Source of the DNA: Aquimarina sp. MAR_2010_214
GTDB taxonomy: Bacteria > Bacteroidota > Bacteroidia > Flavobacteriales > Flavobacteriaceae
NCBI RefSeq assembly: GCF_002846555.1
Contig: NZ_PJMS01000001.1
Location: 3,224,001 to 3,288,000, forward strand
Reading direction: 5' to 3'
Length of the DNA: 64,000 bases
Numbering within the stretch: position 1 is the stretch's first letter; the number at the start of each line of letters is the position of its first letter. A program made the translations under genes and the position numbers. Below, in pieces: positions 58,027 through 64,000 of this stretch. The notes under the pieces were generated by a model that saw only the letters and a list, made by a program, of their open reading frames with translations, ran no database searches and was not told the origin of the DNA.

Positions 58027-58184
58027 TATATGCCTCCTAAAAAGGACCTGTCTTGGTTTGCAGCTCCCAGAGATATTTCAATGTATAAAGCTGCTCTCCA
58101 AGCCATATCCTATCTTTGCAACCAATGTCTGACCTAAGTAAAAAAGGGAATCTCAATGAAGTGATTCCCTATAAGATAGATATG

Positions 58185-58427
58185 CTAATGTGTTTTTACA
58201 TAGGTATCTACTTTGATAAAATGTGTACTGCCACTTTCAACGGAATTTTTCCGTTTGGTGATATGTAGATTAGTCCGCATTTTTCCATTGAATTTGTACT
58301 GACAATCCTCCGGTAAATTTTGGAGTATTTCAATCAGCTCTTTAATATCAATACTCCAGACCAATGTACGGTCGAATCTCCAATGTGGTTTTGCATTCCC
58401 TAGATAAATATCTTCTCCTTGTGCCAT
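58185..58427 (-). CDS. Small element-encoded protein, paralogue of the 58523 gene
   Basis: An 80-aa protein (MAQGEDIYLGNAKPHWRFDRTLVWSIDIKELIEILQNLPED...). It shares with the 133-aa neighbour an MA-x-YLGNAKP-type start, a helix KELIEILQ / KELLESE-like segment, a strand ITKRKN / VIERKN, and a SHFIKVDTYV / SHFVAVDDFV ending. The two are therefore paralogues lying 96 bp apart. Function unknown; conjugative elements often carry such small families. Confidence 0.7.
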   Translation of the reverse strand: MAQGEDIYLGNAKPHWRFDRTLVWSIDIKELIEILQNLPEDCQYKFNGKMRTNLHITKRKNSVESGSTHFIKVDTYVKTH

Positions 58428-58522
58428 TTTAAAAAGTGTTAATGGTTAAAAAATATGATGTAAAAAAGGGAATCTCAATAAATTGATTGTGATTCCCTAT
58501 AGTTAAAAAGTACGATGACGTA

Positions 58523-58924
58523 TTAAGCTTTAGTAGCTTGTTTTTTAGACCCCCGTTTTCCTGTCTTACCTGTGGTAGACTTTTCTTCAGTTTTTGTCTT
58601 CTCAGTCGTATCTTTAGCCTCATTGTCATTAGCTGCTTTTGAGCTATCATTAGCAACTTTCCGCTTTTTTGAATCTGGTACGAAATCATCAACAGCTACA
58701 AAGTGCGATCTCCCGTAATTATCAGGGTTCTTGCGCTCTATTACTTTGATATTGATGAAGCTCGATCCTTCATATTCGTATATTAGATTTTTCACTTCTT
58801 CTGATTCCAGAAGCTCTTTCAAATCTTCTACACAAATAGATCCTTTCAAAATTGAGAAACCGAATCTTTCTTCGTTCGCAGGTTTCAAATTAGCGATGTA
58901 CAAATTGGTTTTAGCATTTGCCAT
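58523..58924 (-). CDS. Small element-encoded protein with Lys-rich tail
   Basis: A 133-aa protein whose first ~90 residues form a compact domain homologous to the 80-aa neighbour (MANAKTNLYIANLKPANEERFGFSILKGSICVEDLKELLESEE..., FVAVDDFVPDSKKRK). Residues ~90-133 form an extended Lys/Thr/Glu-rich tail (TEKTKTEEKSTTGKTGKRGSKKQ). The tail may bind nucleic acid. No catalytic motif is seen. It is probably part of the same transcript as the RadC-like and primase genes. Confidence 0.7.
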   Translation of the reverse strand: MANAKTNLYIANLKPANEERFGFSILKGSICVEDLKELLESEEVKNLIYEYEGSSFINIKVIERKNPDNYGRSHFVAVDDFVPDSKKRKVANDSSKAANDNEAKDTTEKTKTEEKSTTGKTGKRGSKKQATKA

Positions 58925-59049
58925 GTTTGATAGTTTTAAATATTAAACAATATGTAAAATGTAAGACTTGCCACGCATCAATAGATGTGTGCTATCGTCT
59001 ATTCAGAAGTGCTAAAAAGCATCTTTAAAACAGGTTAGTTTAGTTATGG

Positions 59050-59068
59050 AGTAATGCCTAGCATTACT
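59050..59068. repeat. Perfect 8-bp inverted repeat
   Basis: AGTAATGC-CTA-GCATTACT. It lies in the short non-coding stretch between the 133-aa gene and the XRE gene. There is no T run on either side, so it may be an operator or recombination site instead of a terminator. Confidence 0.5.
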
Positions 59069-59170
59069 ATAGCATTCAAATTATGAATTGAAGCAAGTTT
59101 ACGCGGCGCAATCTATCGGGGAATAAAGTGGAGTTCAATAAGTTTTTTTGGCTAATTGATAAGTGATTGT

Positions 59171-59467
59171 TTATTCGTTATTTTCGGCATCTGAGTTCAG
59201 AAACTCAACTGCTTTTTCCAGAATTTTGGAAGGATGGATTTCAATACCCTTTGCAATCTTGAGTAAATTGTAAATACCTGGGGCCACTTTGCCTGTATCG
59301 TAACGCTGAAAAACCACAGGATCAATATTTCCTTTTTTACACACTTTTCCTTGGGATAGTTTTTTGTTATTTCTCAATAAGCGTATTGCTTGCCCCATTG
59401 CTTTAGCAATGCATTCTTTTTCCTTCTTTTGTTCTTCTATCTCCTTATTGTAGTGTTCTGTACTCAT
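59171..59467 (-). CDS. XRE-family helix-turn-helix regulator (second copy)
   Basis: A 98-aa regulator starting at Met 59467 (MSTEHYNKEIEEQKKEKECIAKAMGQAIRLLRNNKKLSQGKVCKKG...). The HTH_3 domain is at about residues 25-85, with a mildly unusual recognition region NIDPVVFQRYDTGKVAPGIYNLLKIAKG. A TACATTTG element lies just upstream of the start and fits TAnnTTTG, making this a nearly leaderless transcript. It is divergent from the lipoprotein gene at 59592. Confidence 0.8.
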   Translation of the reverse strand: MSTEHYNKEIEEQKKEKECIAKAMGQAIRLLRNNKKLSQGKVCKKGNIDPVVFQRYDTGKVAPGIYNLLKIAKGIEIHPSKILEKAVEFLNSDAENNE

Positions 59468-59549
59468 AACCCTCAAATGTAATGACAATGGATTTTAATT
59501 TTAACAACTTTTAAATTAATAACTAATAAGTAGGTAACTAAAAAGTTAG

Positions 59550-59557
59550 TATATTTG
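59550..59557 (+). promoter_or_regulatory. -7 promoter element TATATTTG
   Basis: Matches TAnnTTTG of Bacteroidota promoters, 35 bp before the lipoprotein start. The nearby repeats AACTAA and TAACTA may be an operator for the divergent XRE regulator. A -33 element is not evident. Confidence 0.5.
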
Positions 59558-59591
59558 AGTAATCAATAATCACCCTTTAAATAATGTACTT

Positions 59592-60083
59592 ATGAGGACA
59601 ATCAGTCAGAACATCGTATTATTTTATTGCTTTACCATGATATTACTTGCTTCTTGTAGGAAGGATAGCCATGAAAACAAAGACATAGAGATTGATTCAT
59701 TAGAGTCTTTAAAGGCTGCTTTTGATCATGGAATGATCACCCACGTCGATTTTAAAACCATCAAACAGGACAATATCCTGAATGATAAAATTACAGCAGT
59801 GGAACTCATATATGATGAGGTCGGGCAATTTCCCTATCTGAAATTGTTATCTGTATCAGAAAAAGGGAAACCGCATTCCGCAAGTCTTACCCTCGATCAC
59901 TCGGTGAAAGGTTCTATCGCGGAAGATATGGTGTTTGCTCCGTGGGTGGAAACACATACCTATCTCAATGGTAAGAAGATCATCACATTTACTCCGTACA
60001 CAGTCATCTTTGAATCGGGTATCACCAGTTCAGGGCTAAATATTATGTCGGACACACTTCAGATAGATTTTCGTAAAAAATAA
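59592..60083 (+). CDS. Hypothetical lipoprotein
   Basis: A 163-aa protein with a lipoprotein signal (FTMILLASC, Cys at about residue 22) followed by KDSHENKD. The mature part is beta-rich and contains VKGSIAEDMVFAPWVETHTYLNGKKIITFTPYTVIFESG. I do not recognise a family. It is 26 bp upstream of the thioredoxin-like gene and probably co-transcribed. Confidence 0.65.
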   Translation: MRTISQNIVLFYCFTMILLASCRKDSHENKDIEIDSLESLKAAFDHGMITHVDFKTIKQDNILNDKITAVELIYDEVGQFPYLKLLSVSEKGKPHSASLTLDHSVKGSIAEDMVFAPWVETHTYLNGKKIITFTPYTVIFESGITSSGLNIMSDTLQIDFRKK

Positions 60084-60109
60084 TTTTCCCAAGCCCTAAA
60101 CCTTACAAT

Positions 60110-61075
60110 ATGCATATATTCTCAATCCGAAAAACGACTTTCACGGTTTTTAGCACCATCCTTTTGATTCTATACAGCTTTACACCAACCTTATCTGCAC
60201 AGGAAGAAATCACTCAAGTTCAATTCCAAAAACTATTTAAGGCCGAAGCAAACAAAACCAAGATAATCCATATCAATGGAGGTTGGTGCATTCCTTGTTT
60301 TGTTATGCTGCCTTATGTAGATTACCTGAATAAACACAAAACTGAGAATATCGAATTAACAGTAATTCTGACGACAAGAGCGAGATCAAAAAGAGATCCC
60401 AATAAGACGTTTATAGCGTGGTGCGCGAAGAGAAATATTACGCTCAATTTTTACACAGTATCTGGAAAAATGGGTGAAAACGGTTTGCCTGATACTATAC
60501 CCATGACCTATTTCATGTTCAGTGACTCTAATTTACACAGGATAGTTGGATGGACGGATTACCATAAGGAGTTCCTGTTGAAATATGTAAAGAAAGATGC
60601 CACAAAAACGGTTGAGGAAGTAAAGCATTTGTATGGTGAGGATAAGCGATCCAAAAAATTACTTTTTGGTGGAAATACATATGATCTTAGCACCTCGAAG
60701 TTATGGAAGTTGGAAGGAAGTAATGGAGCTATCCGTACAGGCGTTTATGTGAATAAAGGTGAGCTGGTTAATATTACAGCAAGAGGTAAGATTCTATGTG
60801 GCAATACCTCAGAATATATAACACCAAAAGGAATTTCACCTGATGTTTTTAAGAAATATAATCATATCGAATCGGCGAATCATGGAACTCTAATAGCTGG
60901 AATATTGGATGAATCGAAGGAGTCGCTTCTACAAAAGGAGATTGTAGGTAAGAAAGCCACTTTTATTGCGCAGAAATCCGGTAAACTCTATCTGGCAGTA
61001 AATGACAAAGTTTACCAAGATAATGCTGGTTTCTTTGAGGGAACCATAAAACGATATGTACCAGCTAAGGAGTAG
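60110..61075 (+). CDS. Secreted thioredoxin-fold protein with C-terminal lectin-like domain
   Basis: A 321-aa protein with an N-terminal signal peptide (residues ~1-30, ending TLSAQ). The thioredoxin domain covers about residues 35-170 with the active site GGWCIPC at 57-63 and a cis-Pro loop near DTIPMTYF. A ~120-residue C-terminal beta-sandwich follows (GVYVNKGELVNITARGKILCG ... ESANHGTLIAGI ... SGKLYLAVNDKVYQDNAGFFEG), whose order of strands resembles the PA-IL/LecA galactose-binding fold. It probably acts in the periplasm or outside; substrate and sugar specificity are unknown. Confidence 0.75.
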   Translation: MHIFSIRKTTFTVFSTILLILYSFTPTLSAQEEITQVQFQKLFKAEANKTKIIHINGGWCIPCFVMLPYVDYLNKHKTENIELTVILTTRARSKRDPNKTFIAWCAKRNITLNFYTVSGKMGENGLPDTIPMTYFMFSDSNLHRIVGWTDYHKEFLLKYVKKDATKTVEEVKHLYGEDKRSKKLLFGGNTYDLSTSKLWKLEGSNGAIRTGVYVNKGELVNITARGKILCGNTSEYITPKGISPDVFKKYNHIESANHGTLIAGILDESKESLLQKEIVGKKATFIAQKSGKLYLAVNDKVYQDNAGFFEGTIKRYVPAKE

Positions 61076-61112
61076 ATATAAATAGTTCCTATCGATGCAT
61101 TCATTACTGAAT

Positions 61113-61142
61113 GCGTCCTTTAAGCCCTCTGTACCCCATGCA
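61113..61142 (+). terminator. Intrinsic terminator after the thioredoxin-like gene
   Basis: AAGCCCTCTG pairs with CAGGGGGCTT (one mismatch), loop TACCCCATG, followed by TTGCTTTATT. Confidence 0.75.
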
Positions 61143-61149
61143 GGGGGCT

Positions 61150-61177
61150 TTGCTTTATTCCTTTACCGTGCTATAAT
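61150..61177 (+). promoter_or_regulatory. Possible sigma70-like promoter (TATAAT)
   Basis: A perfect TATAAT at 61172-61177 with a weak TTGCTT 16 bp upstream (61150-61155) precedes the toxin-antitoxin pair. It resembles proteobacterial rather than Bacteroidota promoters. An AAGGA Shine-Dalgarno site (61190-61194) follows. Confidence 0.4.
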
Positions 61178-61200
61178 GAATGAGCAACGAAGGAATCCTT

Positions 61201-61431
61201 ATGGGACTAGAATATATCACAGATGAAAATGGTTTAACCAAGGAAGTGCGCATTCCTATTGAAGATTGGAATGCCCTGACTGAAAAATATCAGGGGATTG
61301 AAGAAGAAGTGTATGAGATTCCTGAGTGGCAAAAAGAAGAAGTACGAAAACGGCTCAAAAATATTGAAGAAGGTAAAGAACAATTACTGGATGGACCAAC
61401 CGTGTTAGATGAGTTGGAAGCCAGATTCTAA
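61201..61431 (+). CDS. RelB-like antitoxin
   Basis: A 76-aa antitoxin if started at ATG 61201, which is preceded by an AAGGA site; a longer reading from 61180 is possible but lies too close to the TATAAT box. The N-terminal part is MGLEYITDENGLTKEVRIPIEDWNAL, and the C-terminal half is acidic and helical (VYEIPEWQKEEVRKRLKNIEEGKEQL). The stop codon overlaps the toxin start (TAATG), the usual arrangement. Confidence 0.8.
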   Translation: MGLEYITDENGLTKEVRIPIEDWNALTEKYQGIEEEVYEIPEWQKEEVRKRLKNIEEGKEQLLDGPTVLDELEARF

Positions 61432-61724
61432 TGTATCAATTTACTATTTCCGAGGGAGCGAAAGCCCATATTGGGATAGCTCAGAGCTGGTATCACTCTA
61501 TTGCCCCCAATTTATCCAAACGTTTTCTGATTCGTTTCCGTCAAACCATACAGCTATTAACAGAATATCCTGAAATAAAACCCGTTGCTTACGACAATGT
61601 GCATTGTGCCGGAGTGAATGATTTTCCTTATACTATCCATTACGTCATCGATAGAAAACAAAAACATATCAATGTAATCGGTGTTTTCCATACTGCTGCT
61701 CATCCTGATAACTGGAAACCCTAA
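61431..61724 (+). CDS. RelE/ParE-superfamily toxin
   Basis: A 97-aa toxin of the RelE/ParE fold (MYQFTISEGAKAHIGIAQSWYHSIAPNL ... RFRQTIQLLTEYPEIKPVAYDNVHCAGVNDFPYTIHYVIDRKQKHINVIGVFHTAAHPDNW). The terminal VFHTAxxPxxW with conserved residues is typical of the family. RelE toxins cut mRNA in the ribosome and ParE toxins poison gyrase; the sequence does not decide between the two. It is paired with the upstream antitoxin and could stabilise the element. Confidence 0.88.
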   Translation: MYQFTISEGAKAHIGIAQSWYHSIAPNLSKRFLIRFRQTIQLLTEYPEIKPVAYDNVHCAGVNDFPYTIHYVIDRKQKHINVIGVFHTAAHPDNWKP

Positions 61725-61788
61725 TCCGTCTTTCATCATTTCTGGCGTGAAGTTTGTGTGTATAGAATAAACACATAAATCATTGGTT

Positions 61789-62040
61789 ATGAAAGACAAA
61801 CAACAAGATCAGCAACAAAAAAAGAATATCACTCAAAGATTGGCAGAACGGGGAGCTAAGAACAAACAGGAACGTGTGGAACAAATCAAACGAGTAACAG
61901 AACGGTATAAGGAGCATATCAGCAGAGAAGCCCGTAATATGCGTCATAATATCTCAGAGAAAACACAAGATTTACTGCGTCAAAAACAAATGCAGGCACC
62001 AACTCCGGCACCTGCACAAGAAAAAGGCATGGAACGATAG
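61789..62040 (+). CDS. Small charged helical protein
   Basis: An 83-aa protein of high Gln, Lys, Arg and Glu content (from MKDKQQDQQQKKN). It is predicted to be helical, with QRLAERGAKNKQERVEQIKRVTERYKEHISREARNMRHN, and a Pro/Ala tail. Such proteins near coupling proteins may be accessory mobilisation factors; I cannot name it. Stop lies 1 bp before the convergent coupling protein's stop. Confidence 0.55.
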   Translation: MKDKQQDQQQKKNITQRLAERGAKNKQERVEQIKRVTERYKEHISREARNMRHNISEKTQDLLRQKQMQAPTPAPAQEKGMER

Positions 62041-62041
62041 A

Positions 62042-63466
62042 TTAACGCTCCAGCATCTTTTGATCAAATACTACTCTAAGGTAGGTTTCCCCTTCAGCAA
62101 AAATGCGTCCGGCTGATACAAAAATCGCTTCTACATAATAGTCGTTTCTGGGACCACCTGTTGCCAGTAAACGAAATATACGCTCCGGTAATATATAGCG
62201 ATAATCTTCTGAAGCATTGGCACTATGATTGCCAGAATCCAACCCTGCATTAAAACCCATACGCATTTCATAATCTTTACCGACCAGATCGGAGAATAAC
62301 TTTAACGTGTCTGGATTGGTAGAACTCAGCATATAGATATTCCCACAATTATTGATAAACTGATCAAGCAAATGATCGGAGTGATGCCCTAGCCGTACTT
62401 TGATCGCTGCTAATGACTGGGAAGCATAGATACATATGGCTTGCTGGCTACGACATACACTAGAAAATGCCACCGTCTGTTTGTTAATGGTGAGTTGCGC
62501 TTCATCCACAAAACTAAATACCATTCGGTTGTTCAAAGAAAGGTCACGTTTCATCACATCTTTCTGCCATAAATACATGAGCATCGATGTGACTAGATTA
62601 CCCTGTTCGTGATAGACAGAGCTTGGTAGGTCTATAATGATGATCTTCCCGTCAAAACTCATATCCATTGAGAAATTGGATTCTACATCATCCAATAATG
62701 TAGCCATTAAGCCAATAGAAGCAGGAAACAAATTTGAATGGATACTGGCTACGATATTACTCAAAGTACGCTGATCTAGCTGTACCATTTCATCGAGGAA
62801 GTAGGACACACATTGATCAAACTCATCATTGTCTTTCGTGTCTGGATTATCCAGTGCCAGATTGAGGTAATACATAAATTCAGAACGAGCGATAAAATTC
62901 TCATCTTTGGTGTCCTCACTATTTTTTGGCATGGAATGAAGTATTTTAATCATCTTCTTGATCGATAATGATACCTTGGCGTAGATCAATAATATGACCG
63001 ATGATAATATAAATTTGTCTACCATATTATCCCAAAACGGATCTTTGGATACGGCTCCCGATTTACTGACCATTTCACGAAATACCCGCATCATCTCCAA
63101 CACGGTAATCGCTTCATTAGAGCCTTCAGGGGTTTGCTGTCTGGCATATTCGAGCCAGTTAAGGCGATATGTGCCAAGTGCATTAATGATGATGCAATCA
63201 TCGCGCCTTCCTGTATAGGTAATGGGTTTCAGGATGCTTGGTAAATCATCCTGTTTTGCGGTATTAAATAACCCTCCCATTTGAGGTGATGCGGTTAATG
63301 CACCTGTTTGCAAGCTTTGCAAAACACCGGACGTTTTACCACTCCCTGGGCTTCCTAAAATTAATGTGTTATTGGCAAAATCTCTGGCAGTGATATTCTC
63401 ATCACCATATTGCTGAATGACCGCATCCAGCGGTCTATCAACCCGTTGTTCTGTGTTTCGTTTCAT
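62042..63466 (-). CDS. VirD4/TraD-like type IV coupling protein
   Basis: A 474-aa cytoplasmic ATPase that would link the relaxosome to the type IV secretion channel. The Walker A motif is GSPGSGKT (residues 38-45); a Walker B-like MVFSFVDEAQ lies at about 316-325, followed by CRSQQAICIYASQSLAAI (motif with SQ), both characteristic of TraD/VirD4. The N-terminal TM anchor usual in VirD4 is absent, as in shorter family members. Its start overlaps the 86-aa gene's stop by 4 bp. The relaxase it needs is not found here in intact form. Confidence 0.88.
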   Translation of the reverse strand: MKRNTEQRVDRPLDAVIQQYGDENITARDFANNTLILGSPGSGKTSGVLQSLQTGALTASPQMGGLFNTAKQDDLPSILKPITYTGRRDDCIIINALGTYRLNWLEYARQQTPEGSNEAITVLEMMRVFREMVSKSGAVSKDPFWDNMVDKFILSSVILLIYAKVSLSIKKMIKILHSMPKNSEDTKDENFIARSEFMYYLNLALDNPDTKDNDEFDQCVSYFLDEMVQLDQRTLSNIVASIHSNLFPASIGLMATLLDDVESNFSMDMSFDGKIIIIDLPSSVYHEQGNLVTSMLMYLWQKDVMKRDLSLNNRMVFSFVDEAQLTINKQTVAFSSVCRSQQAICIYASQSLAAIKVRLGHHSDHLLDQFINNCGNIYMLSSTNPDTLKLFSDLVGKDYEMRMGFNAGLDSGNHSANASEDYRYILPERIFRLLATGGPRNDYYVEAIFVSAGRIFAEGETYLRVVFDQKMLER

Positions 63467-63723
63467 CGTGCATGGAGATATAAGGTAAAACGGTGATATT
63501 CCAGTTCTGGTGGCAAATCTGTGGCTTTACTTTCCGTAAAGAGTTCAATAATTTCTTCTTTAGACAATAATCGCTCATGGAATATTGGTATGAAGATATA
63601 CTGCCTGTTTCTGGGATTGTAATAGGCATCATTAGACCCTTGTCTGTAAGTGAGGTGATATGCCTCACTCTTCAAGTAGGCAGCAAGCTGCGCTACGCTA
63701 TAAATTCCTTCTTGCTTCATCAT
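63463..63723 (-). CDS. Hypothetical protein coupled to the coupling-protein gene
   Basis: An 86-aa protein (MMKQEGIYSVAQLAAYLKSEAYHLTYRQGSNDAYYNPRNRQYIFIPIFHERLLSKEEIIEL..., cited in part). The overlap of its stop with the start of the coupling protein (ATGA-type) shows translational coupling, so it probably belongs to the transfer machinery. The family is not recognised. Confidence 0.65.
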   Translation of the reverse strand: MMKQEGIYSVAQLAAYLKSEAYHLTYRQGSNDAYYNPRNRQYIFIPIFHERLLSKEEIIELFTESKATDLPPELEYHRFTLYLHAR

Positions 63724-63784
63724 TTTTTGGATTTTAAATTATACGGTAAGCAAGCCCTGCAGAAGCAGGGCGTAAAAGAGCTAT

Positions 63785-64000
63785 TTAAGAGGAAGGGTGA
63801 TTCCGATCCTGCTTACGTGACAAGGGAGCACGACTGGCACGACTCACCGTATTTTTCTTGGCAGATGGTTTAGCATCTTTCATATTTTTCTGAGTCAGAT
63901 TACCCAGTACCATGGAATCATTCTGATCCCAACGCATTTTATTATGATTGTTAATCACCAGAATACCCACGACAAGCATACATACCGCTACAATCATCAG
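63785..64000 (-). CDS. Partial membrane protein at the window edge
   Basis: The minus-strand frame contains one TM helix (MIVAVCMLVVGILVI) and a basic, Ser/Lys-rich C-terminal tail (KPSAKKNTVSRASRAPLSRKQDRNHPSS). The frame continues beyond base 64000, so the start lies outside the window. It is on the same strand as the coupling-protein pair and may be a type IV secretion component. No specific family is assigned. Confidence 0.45.
   Translation of the reverse strand: MMIVAVCMLVVGILVINNHNKMRWDQNDSMVLGNLTQKNMKDAKPSAKKNTVSRASRAPLSRKQDRNHPSS

Noticed and set aside
63577..63873. Plus-strand frame of 98 codons at the right end
   Set aside because: It is antisense to the 86-aa gene, whose translational overlap with the coupling protein is convincing.

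Overview
The window looks like a low-GC chromosomal segment of a marine Flavobacteriaceae bacterium (Bacteroidota), perhaps Aquimarina-like; the genus is only a guess. Support comes from a CarboxypepD_reg-type TonB receptor, SprB repeats with a type IX secretion system (T9SS) type A sorting domain, a TANFOR-type exported protein, many signal peptides and lipoboxes, mostly absent Shine-Dalgarno sites, and TAnnTTTG promoter elements.

Layout. (1) About 1-9.5 kb is core chromosome: the end of rpsR, then rplI, a TonB-dependent receptor, a secreted M20 peptidase, a DUF6495-like protein, an MacB-like ABC permease, hisS and a small lipoprotein. (2) 9.9-30.1 kb is one long co-directional block of about 20 kb encoding only exported proteins. 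These are a ~1587-aa beta-rich protein (split by a frameshift), an Fn3 repeat protein, an SprB-repeat/T9SS-CTD protein, a PKD lipoprotein, a ~2000-aa TANFOR protein with a zincin motif and a toxin-like C-terminus, and an outer-membrane barrel. I consider it the best candidate for an undescribed secreted-effector or surface system. (3) 30.2-37.3 kb holds a DUF3291/AraC pair, a two-repeat hypothetical protein, a lipoprotein, and a membrane protein/histidine kinase/response regulator cluster with a shared palindromic motif nearby. (4) 37.6-44.2 kb holds a subtilase with C-terminal FG-GAP-like repeats, a lipoprotein, a minus-strand set with a SLATT-like membrane protein and a tiny Lys/Pro-rich partner, and a PD-(D/E)XK nuclease-like protein whose N-terminus is interrupted.

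(5) 44.1-64 kb is mobile DNA. It starts with a decayed MobF (TrwC) relaxase, then a small integrase island (47.8-52.4 kb) flanked by 3' fragments of two different tRNAs and carrying an unrecognised 664-aa cargo protein. Next comes a plasmid-type backbone: an iteron origin with DnaA boxes, a Rep_3-like initiator, ParA plus a small partner with an AT-rich repeat region, a toprim/primase-like protein, a RadC-like protein, XRE regulators, a RelE-type toxin-antitoxin pair and a VirD4/TraD-like coupling protein. Several of these genes carry strong Shine-Dalgarno sites, and one has a sigma70-like TATAAT box, unlike the chromosomal genes. This suggests the replicon came from outside Bacteroidota or was adapted to a wide host range.

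All calls come from reading the sequence and from family knowledge; no search was run.
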